Positions 7,153 through 12,248 of a DNA stretch of 12,248 nucleotides are shown here, piece by piece. Position 1 is the first letter of the stretch; each line of letters starts with the position of its first letter. A model generated the notes under the pieces. The model was not told where the DNA came from, ran no database searches, and worked only from the letters and a program-made list of their open reading frames with translations. The position numbers and the translations under genes are program-made. The stretch covers positions 1 through 12,248 of the forward strand of contig MQVO02000274.1 of NCBI GenBank assembly GCA_001986395.2. Direction: 5' to 3'. This stretch comes from Irpex lacteus (Eukaryota > Basidiomycota > Agaricomycetes > Polyporales > Irpicaceae).

Positions 7153-7524
7153 TTGAAACGTATTCGTGAATGTTCAACGAAGGATGCGGAAGTAGCAGAC
7201 GCTCTAGCGAAGGTCCAAAATCTCGGACCCAAGCAACTCAGCAAAGGGTTAGACGAATGGAACACGGAGGATGGATTACTCCTGTTCCGGGGAAAAGTCT
7301 ATGTTCCCAAAGACCCTGAGCTACGTAAAGAGCTTACCCGACTTCACCACGACGTGCCGGCAGCCGGACACCCCGGTCGCTACAAGACACTAGAGCTTCT
7401 CTCGCGAAACTACTGGTGGCCCAGTATGTCCCAAATTCGTACACGAATACGTGGACACTTGCGATGTCTGTCAACGAACAAAGATCTTCCCTGCGCCAGC
7501 TCGCGGTCCGCTTCAACCGCTTGA
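7153..7524 (+). CDS. pol: Integrase zinc-binding N-terminal domain of element B
   Basis: This is the H2C2 domain of the integrase. The His pair is seen in LHHDVPAAGHPGRYKTLELL (about 7342-7401), followed by the conserved RNYWWPSMS. The Cys pair ([10 protein letters not shown], Cys codons 7460 and 7469) lies in the next frame, because the C run at 7430-7432 seems to have one extra base. Residues in this frame after about 7432 are therefore not real. The preceding linker has the usual DGLLLFRGKVYVPKD block. Confidence 0.87.
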   Translation: MKRIRECSTKDAEVADALAKVQNLGPKQLSKGLDEWNTEDGLLLFRGKVYVPKDPELRKELTRLHHDVPAAGHPGRYKTLELLSRNYWWPSMSQIRTRIRGHLRCLSTNKDLPCASSRSASTA

Positions 7525-8110
7525 TCCTCCAACACCCCTTGGGAGAGTGTCACGACCGACTTCATTGTCAAGCTCCCAGAAAGCAATGGGTACGACTCCA
7601 TCACGGTAGTAGTTGATCGACACTCAGGGCAAGCACTGCTACCCCTCGAAGGAAACGATGAAGGCTCCAGACCATGTGCACGACTACATCACGCAGGTCT
7701 TCCGTCACCACGGAGTCCCCAAGCAGATCATCTCAGATCGAGGTTCTGTCTTTGCCTCGAAATTCCTCAAGGCAATCTATGAAGCCCTCGGGGTCACGCC
7801 CTCCATGTCAACAGCTTACCACCCACAAACTGATGGCAAGACCGAGCGACTCAACCAAGAGATTGAGCAGTATCTACGAGCCTTCTGCGCGTATCGACAG
7901 GACGATTGGACTGATTGGCTACCCATAGCTGAGTTCGCTCTCAATAGCCGCGTACACTTGTCAACTGGGAAAGCACCCTTTGAGTTGATCTACGGTTACA
8001 TTCCCGAGTTTCAAGTCTCGCTGAACCCCAACCCTAAGGTTCCAGCGGCAGACGAACGCCTTCGACTTCTAAAAGAAGCTCAGGAAGATGCTCGGCAGCT
8101 CTGGAGATAA
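7433..8110 (+). CDS. pol: Integrase catalytic core (DDE) of element B
   Basis: It inserts the cDNA into the genome. The core is spread over three frames. The first runs to about 7538 and includes the Cys pair. The second covers about 7540-7628 and has the first catalytic Asp (gac 7558-7560, in [10 protein letters not shown]). The third covers about 7630-8110 and has Asp at 7736-7738 (IISDRGSVF) and Glu at 7844-7846 (GKTERLNQ), separated by exactly 35 residues as in canonical DDE(35) integrases. [10 protein letters not shown] is also present. The breaks fall in a C4 run at 7535-7538 (one short) and a G3 run at 7627-7629 (one extra). The frame ends at TAA 8108-8110 because a G near 8094 is missing. 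All three catalytic residues are kept. Confidence 0.88.
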
Positions 8111-8752
8111 CAGCCGAACGCATGAAGCGGTTCTACGACCACGGGGTTGCTAATACGCCTCAGTTCGAAATCGGAGACAGAGTCTATCTCGAGCGCGAAA
8201 AACACCCTAAGGGTCAGCCGACTAGCAAGCTGGCACCTAAGCGTGATGGCCCCTACGAGATACTCGAAAAGGTTGCACCAATGAACTACCGTCTCAAGCT
8301 TACCAAACGAGATAAGCGTCACCCGATCTTCCATGTGGATCGCCTTCGCCCAGCGAAAGCTGCTAAAGTTGTACCAAACCGAGAATTCCCCGAACCACCG
8401 CCAATCGTTGTTGACGAAGAAGAGGAATACGAAGTAGAAAAAGTCTTAGATTCGCACGTTCAGAACAAGAAGTTCGAGTACCGGATCAAGTGGAAGGGGT
8501 ATCCAGATAGCGATAACAGCTGGGAACCCCTTGAAAACGTCAAGCACGCAAAGAAGGCTATTGCTGACCTCCACAAAACACCCCGGCGCACCTCGTCCAG
8601 TTGCAGCCTCGCTATTCCTTGCTATGAATTTCCGATCTATCAACGCCGAATTTGACCCACACCACCCGAGACGCTTCGTAAAGTTCCAGACTGGGAACTT
8701 GGTATTGACGACACCCCAGCCTTCCGGAGAAAAGGCCTTTAGGAGGGGGTAA
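8095..8752 (+). CDS. pol: Integrase C-terminus with GPY/F module and chromodomain
   Basis: After [14 protein letters not shown] (before and after the ATG at 8122) comes the SH3-like GPY/F module, with [11 protein letters not shown] at about 8242-8274. The chromodomain follows at about 8428-8577 ([31 protein letters not shown]). The three aromatic cage positions known from HP1 are all present: Tyr in YEVE (about 8428), Trp in IKWKGY (about 8491) and Tyr of KGY (about 8500). This predicts binding of methylated histone H3 and targeting to heterochromatin, as shown for other chromoviruses. The frame breaks at the A4 run 8575-8578; the continuing frame runs to TAA 8750-8752, directly against the LTR. 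Confidence 0.9.
8741..8752 (+). promoter_or_regulatory. Polypurine tract of element B overlapping the pol stop
   Basis: AGGAGGGGGTAA lies directly before the LTR start TGTCACGAC at 8753. The purine run is coding (last residues R-R-G) and the stop codon TAA is 8750-8752. The two A's before TG pair with the two T's after the 5' LTR (2806-2807), extending the terminal inverted repeat to AATGTCACGAC/GTCGTGACATT. This fits cDNA ends with two bases to be trimmed by integrase. Confidence 0.85.
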
Positions 8753-9029
8753 TGTCACGACTTGGACAATTTTTCCTTTTATTTTGACTATTTTTTCCGA
8801 TTTTTCTCTCAATTCCTACGTCATTTCTGTACCTGTTCTGAAAGACCAGTCACGTGACCCTGGGACATAGTTATGTAATACTGTATAGTTCCATCCCACG
8901 TCCACATGATCCATAGAAGGCGCTAGAACCTTGTAGAACATTGCATCATATCGCGTCATCATTGCATCATTGCTTACTCATAGTGGTGTTAGGAGTACAG
9001 ACCCGGTACCAGGGGTCCTCGTAGATACA

Positions 9030-9075
9030 TATATAAGCCCCACTGGGCTCTGCCTGGAGACCTCAGTTTCGACCT
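9030..9075 (+). promoter_or_regulatory. Element B core promoter and predicted RNA start (self-primer)
   Basis: TATATAAG at 9030-9037 is followed, 28 bases after its end, by AGTTTCGACCT at 9065-9075. This is the exact complement of the primer site at 2808-2818. In Tf1-type priming the primer is the first 11 nucleotides of the RNA, so the start is predicted at the A of 9065. This would place R beginning at LTR position 313 and the A insertion (after 9154) about 90 bases into R/U5. Confidence 0.7.
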
Positions 9076-9150
9076 CTTGGTCTCTAGGTATGAGTTCCAC
9101 TTTGTATTGTCGGTAGTATAATACTAACTTGGTCTCTAGTCATAACTCTA

Positions 9151-9154
9151 TCGC
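9151..9154 (+). repeat. Target-site duplication of element A, right (TCGC)
   Basis: TCGC directly before the A 5' LTR, matching 2667-2670 after the A 3' LTR. Confidence 0.75.
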
Positions 9155-10302
9155 TGATACGCCCAAAAATGCGCTGCAGCTGCATGGATCCCCTTTCCGC
9201 CCAAGTCAACCATCTGTGCCCTCCTCTGGGTCCTGCATGGCATCCGCTCGTTCCATTCCGTTCCGTTCCGCTCGGTGTTCCGTTCCGTCCTCGCCTTGGT
9301 TCCGTTCCGTCCTCGTCGCCTTTCCACCCTTCTCTGCTGCAGCAACCCCCTGGCGCACCTTCTCCCACGTGTACAGGAGCCTTATGGATCAAATCTGGCC
9401 ACTACCACCCCAATCTGATCAATCCTGCACGTGTCCGCTTTCGGGAACCTCGGATTGACGTTTCGGCCGATGTTATTGCAACCGCAACTAGTTCCTCCCC
9501 TGCCTCTATCAAGTCCGTCATCCATTGGCTGGTTTTGTACCTTTCCATATGCTCTCTTATGTTCCGGATCCCTTTCCTTTCCTTGCCACCGGACACTTTC
9601 CTTTTAGGTGTAGGGCACAATTTTACACATATACTGCATGTACCTGTTGATAGCAACCCAAGAGACCTCTCCCCCAGACTGTCACCACCTCAATTCTGCG
9701 CTCCCTTGTGTCTTCTTGAGCTTCCACTGCGTTTCCTACTGCGTCCCCTGCGTTTCCGGCGACTTTGTGGTCATTGGCAGACCACTCAACCATTGCGTTT
9801 GCGACTGCGATTGCGTTTACTGCGTCCCGGTGTGTCCGGACTTTGTGTTTCTTATCCCCCTTGGTTCCCCTGCTTCTCCCCTGCGTTCCATTGCGATTGT
9901 CTTGCGTTCCTTTGGCGTTGTGCCCATTCCACCCTTCCCCTAGAGCTTCTACTTCATATCTTCTGCCCCATTGCAGTTCCAATCCGTTGTGTTGAGCTTA
10001 TACTGTGTTCCATTCCGTTCCATTCCATCCTTCTAGTTGTGTTGCAGTTCCGCTCCTTTCATTCCGTTCTGTTCCGTCCTTTTTGCGTGTTCCGTTCCGT
10101 TCCGCTCTTTTTGTTCCGTGCGTTCCGTGCGTTCCATCCGTTCCTTGTGTTCTGTTCCTCTGTAGAGTCTTTAGAGTCAGATTTGGGACTCAGAGACCCC
10201 TCGCATCACTATACACTCCCCCCATTGTACTAGCCACGTTATCGCTCCTCCTAGGGGTTAGGTGGTTAGTTGGTTGTCTTCTGGGCGCGGCTAGGTGTCT
10301 CA
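9155..10302 (+). repeat. 5' LTR of element A (1148 bp)
   Basis: It is identical to 1515-2666 apart from four single-base deletions in homopolymers, by my reading. It starts TGATACGCCC and ends GTGTCTCA. It is followed by TTT and a TGG-type primer binding site, and preceded by TCGC. (TTCCG)-rich patches occur at about 9249-9310 and 10005-10150. Near the end, CTATACACT (about 10209-10217) is the nearest TATA-like word. I see no strong core promoter. Confidence 0.93.
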
Positions 10303-10522
10303 TTTTGGAGCCCACCGCGAGGGGCTTCTCTGACATCGCCAAGTCTGACTCCTTTGCCTTCTATTAGTCCGCTTTGTGTATTCCATCCGTCCCAACGCTA
10401 TTTTGTAACCTTAGACTTGTTCCTATCGTACTTCCGCCCCTTGTTCACATTTCCTTTGCATTCCAATCACTATTTCACCCCTCCACATTACCCCCACTTC
10501 AACTCAACGCATTTCCGCATCA
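10303..10522 (+). other. Element A 5' leader
   Basis: About 220 bases of pyrimidine-rich sequence between the LTR and the first good ATG of the Gag-like ORF. Apart from the primer site at its start, nothing is recognised. Confidence 0.55.
10306..10322 (+). promoter_or_regulatory. tRNA-type primer binding site of element A
   Basis: TGGAGCCCACCGCGAGG starts three bases after the LTR. Its complement ends in CCA and reads as a T-stem half, a 7-base acceptor half (GGTGGGC), a discriminator T and CCA, which is the layout of a tRNA 3' end. I cannot name the tRNA from sequence alone. Confidence 0.7.
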
Positions 10523-12248
10523 ATGGCGCATCCATCCACTCTCATGCCACTGCCGGGGCGACCGTTCCGTTCCGTCTTTCGATCCGACCCAACCTCGGAC
10601 CCTTTGCCGCTATTTTGACCACTTGGAGATGTTGTTTACGCGAGCAGGCATCACAGAGGATCAGGAAAGGAAGAGATATGGTATCCAGTACGTTCCGATC
10701 GAAATTTCGGACCAGTGGGAGGTACTGGCATCGTTTCTGCAGCCTTACTCCTATGTGTCATGGCGGAATGACGTCCTCGGACTCTATCCAGGCGCAGATT
10801 CGTCGACCCGCTACACCCGGAACACTCTTCTGGATCATGTACACCACTGGCGTGCGCGAGGATTCCGGACTCTTGGCGACTGGGCTGAGTTCCTCCGTGT
10901 GTTTCGCGCGCAGGCAGTTTGGCTGGTGCGACAAGGGAAGATCTCTGCCTTGGGACCAGGACCGATGGTGCATGGATGCAGTGACTCCTCTACCACCTCA
11001 GGTTGCCATCCGACTTCAGATCAAGTACCCAGACATCCCCCCGGCGATGTTTACCCGGTAGATGCACTAGACGAAGCCATGAAGTTCCTGCTGCGAGGAA
11101 CTTCGTTCCAGACTTCTCCTCCACCTTCCACTGTCTCTACCGGCTTGCTGAGCATCATGGAACCCCTGCGCACCCCTTCCACTAGAGTTCCGCCCACTAC
11201 TTCCACCAGTCCGCCCTCTTGTTCCGCTCATCCGCCCCTTCGTTCCGTTCCGTTCCAGTTCCGCTCTACCACAGGAGGTTCCGTTCCGTTCCGCCCAACC
11301 ACAACGGATTCCTTGTGTCACTACTGTGCTCGAGCAGGCTGCCGGGTAGGATCCTGCCCTGAAGCCGCCAAGGACCTTGCTGCAGGACGGATACAGCTCA
11401 ATAATGAAGGCCGGATTGTTCTTCCCACAGGAGCCTTTGTTCCACGTCGTCTTCCTGGGTCTTGCATGCAGGAACGAGTTCAGCAATGGCATTATCGTCG
11501 TTCCGGAGCTATTCTAGCGGGTGGCACAAGCTCAATGATGTTCCGGATCATGGACAGGCCCTCTTCTAGGGTTCCGGAGACGTCTCCCAGTCGTTATTCC
11601 GCTCTGCAAGCACGTATTTTGGCTCTGGAACGCGAAATACAGGCCTGAAGCGCGAGTATCAGCATAGGGGACCATTGGAACACCACTCACCACTCCTCCT
11701 ATGCCCATCCGCTTGATCCGACTCCAGTTCCGCCCTCTCCACAAGTTCCTTCGCCACTGCAGCCATCCCCTTGTTTCCCATCCCGGTTCCTTGCCTTCCT
11801 CGAACGCGCAGTGCATCGACCTCGGACCTATCCCAGAGGACCTGGAAGCCCTTCTGCAACCTGTCCGTCGTTCCACCCACCACCTATGTAGCTGTTCCGT
11901 CCCTTGAGGAGTCCACTACAACCTCTAATGTGCTGCAGACGGCGCCGGAACTGGTTCCGCTTCAGCCACCGGATCACGACCTGCTGAGCCCTGCAGAGGG
12001 TACAGAAGTCGATCCTGAGTTCCTCTATCGCTACTGCAAGGCTCTAATAGAGTCACGAGTACGAGCCCTCCGCTCGCAGCAACGAACCGCGGCCTTATCC
12101 GACGTCTCCAGTGTTGCTGAGGTGGAGCAACCAAGCCTTACTCAGAACTATTCCGGGGCCAGCGCAGTTTCCGTGGAAGACTCCGGAACACCTCCGGAAC
12201 ACTCTCTGCAGCCTAATACACGGGATCCGACCTTCCTTGCTACTTCCC
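10523..12248 (+). CDS. gag: Element A Gag-like protein, N-terminal and central part (partial, frameshifted)
   Basis: The ATG at 10523 (followed by GCG) opens a basic N-terminus. At the T4 run at about 10613-10616 (one T extra) the frame moves to that of DHLEMLFTRAGITEDQERKR, the start of a retrotransposon capsid domain (about 10617-10940, including WLVRQGKISA). A paired shift covers 10945-11040: the middle frame encodes DRWCMDAVTPLPPQVAIRLQ, and the C6 run at 11036-11041 returns it. A Ser/Pro/Thr-rich spacer follows, then a zinc knuckle with Cys at 11316, 11325, 11340 and 11355, spacing CX2CX4CX4C, Cys in place of the usual His. Next is a conserved-looking EAAKDLAAGRIQLNNEGRIV block. The stop at 11646-11648 is absent from the left copy, so the ORF continues to the equivalent of 738. 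No polymerase or integrase follows. Confidence 0.75.
11622..12248 (+). repeat. Direct repeat of window start (1-628)
   Basis: The last 627 bases repeat the first 628 to the very end of the window. The differences I find are homopolymer lengths only: C3/C2 near 22, G3/G4 near 47, C6/C4 near 145, and C2/C3 near 255. The offset of 11621 bases is the period of the whole arrangement. Confidence 0.95.

Larger units (their letters stand above)
2667..9154 (+). mobile_element. Element B: chromodomain Ty3/gypsy retrotransposon, both LTRs split by element A
   Basis: Order: 5' LTR tail, primer site, leader, gag, protease, reverse transcriptase, RNase H, integrase, GPY/F module and chromodomain, polypurine tract, 3' LTR head. 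Integrase following RNase H is the Ty3/gypsy (Metaviridae) order, and the C-terminal chromodomain makes it a chromovirus. The self-complementary primer site points to the Tf1/sushi group. The two LTR pieces share TCGC and join to one LTR of about 537 bases with the perfect terminal inverted repeat TGTCACGAC/GTCGTGACA. Because the promoter half of each LTR is cut off from the other half by the 5.1-kb element A, this copy cannot be transcribed in the normal way. Its reading frame is interrupted repeatedly by small indels. Confidence 0.92.
8753..9154 (+). repeat. 5' part of the 3' LTR of element B
   Basis: It starts TGTCACGAC right after the polypurine tract and is interrupted at 9154 by element A. 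It carries the promoter region (TATATAAG at 9030-9037). The start is A/T-rich (8768-8812). It continues in sense at 2667/2671, giving an LTR of about 537 bases (402 + 135). Confidence 0.87.
9155..12248 (+). mobile_element. Element A, right copy: 5' part of a gag-only LTR retrotransposon
   Basis: It contains a complete 5' LTR, a primer binding site, a leader and most of a Gag-like ORF, and is cut by the window end. It sits in the same orientation as B, inside the 3' LTR of B. Its last 627 bases repeat 1-628, so the missing part can be read from the left copy. The element uses TGATAC...TCTCA LTR ends and a TGG-type tRNA primer site. Both differ from element B, so B is not obviously the helper that mobilised it. 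Confidence 0.85.

Noticed and set aside
1..12248. Host protein-coding genes, tRNA or rRNA genes
   Set aside because: Everything with protein-like character is assigned to elements A or B; no tRNA cloverleaf or rRNA-like segment was recognised by eye.

Overview
The window looks like repeat DNA from a filamentous or mushroom-forming fungus, probably a basidiomycete. It contains two long terminal repeat (LTR) retrotransposons nested in one another and no host gene that I can support. The fungal assignment is an inference from family features: a Ty3/gypsy chromovirus with a C-terminal chromodomain, a Tf1/sushi-like self-priming signal, and a Gag-like protein of the type seen in Agaricomycetes.

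Element B occupies 2667-9154. It is a chromodomain Ty3/gypsy element. It has the last 135-139 bases of a 5' LTR (to 2805), a putative self-primer binding site (2808-2818), an 838-base leader, gag (from 3657), and a pol encoding protease, reverse transcriptase, RNase H, integrase, GPY/F module and chromodomain (about 4738-8752). The polypurine tract overlaps the pol stop, and the first 402 bases of the 3' LTR follow (8753-9154). All catalytic motifs are visible, but the frame changes about a dozen times, mostly at short homopolymers and once at an exact 23-base tandem duplication.

Element A flanks B on both sides in the same orientation. On the right are its 5' LTR (9155-10302), a tRNA-type primer binding site (10306-10322) and a gag-like ORF (10523 to the window end). 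On the left are the 3' part of the same ORF (1-738), an open frame with two hydrophobic segments (708-1256), a polypurine tract (1501-1514) and the 3' LTR (1515-2666). Joining the two halves through their shared 628 bases gives an element of about 5.1 kb. Its internal region of about 2.8 kb has a gag but no reverse transcriptase or integrase, so it is a non-autonomous, gag-only LTR element.

The two A LTRs abut the same 4-base word TCGC on either side of B. The two B LTR pieces join there into one complete LTR of about 537 bases. A therefore sits at the identical position in both LTRs of one B copy, and bases 1-628 recur at 11622-12248. The window reads as a little more than one turn of an 11.62-kb repeating unit: a tandem array, a one-LTR circle, or a B copy whose two LTRs both acquired A by reverse transcription or gene conversion. 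The A copies differ, as far as I can read them, only in homopolymer lengths. This means they are very recent duplicates, and that homopolymer sequencing error probably explains many of the ORF breaks.
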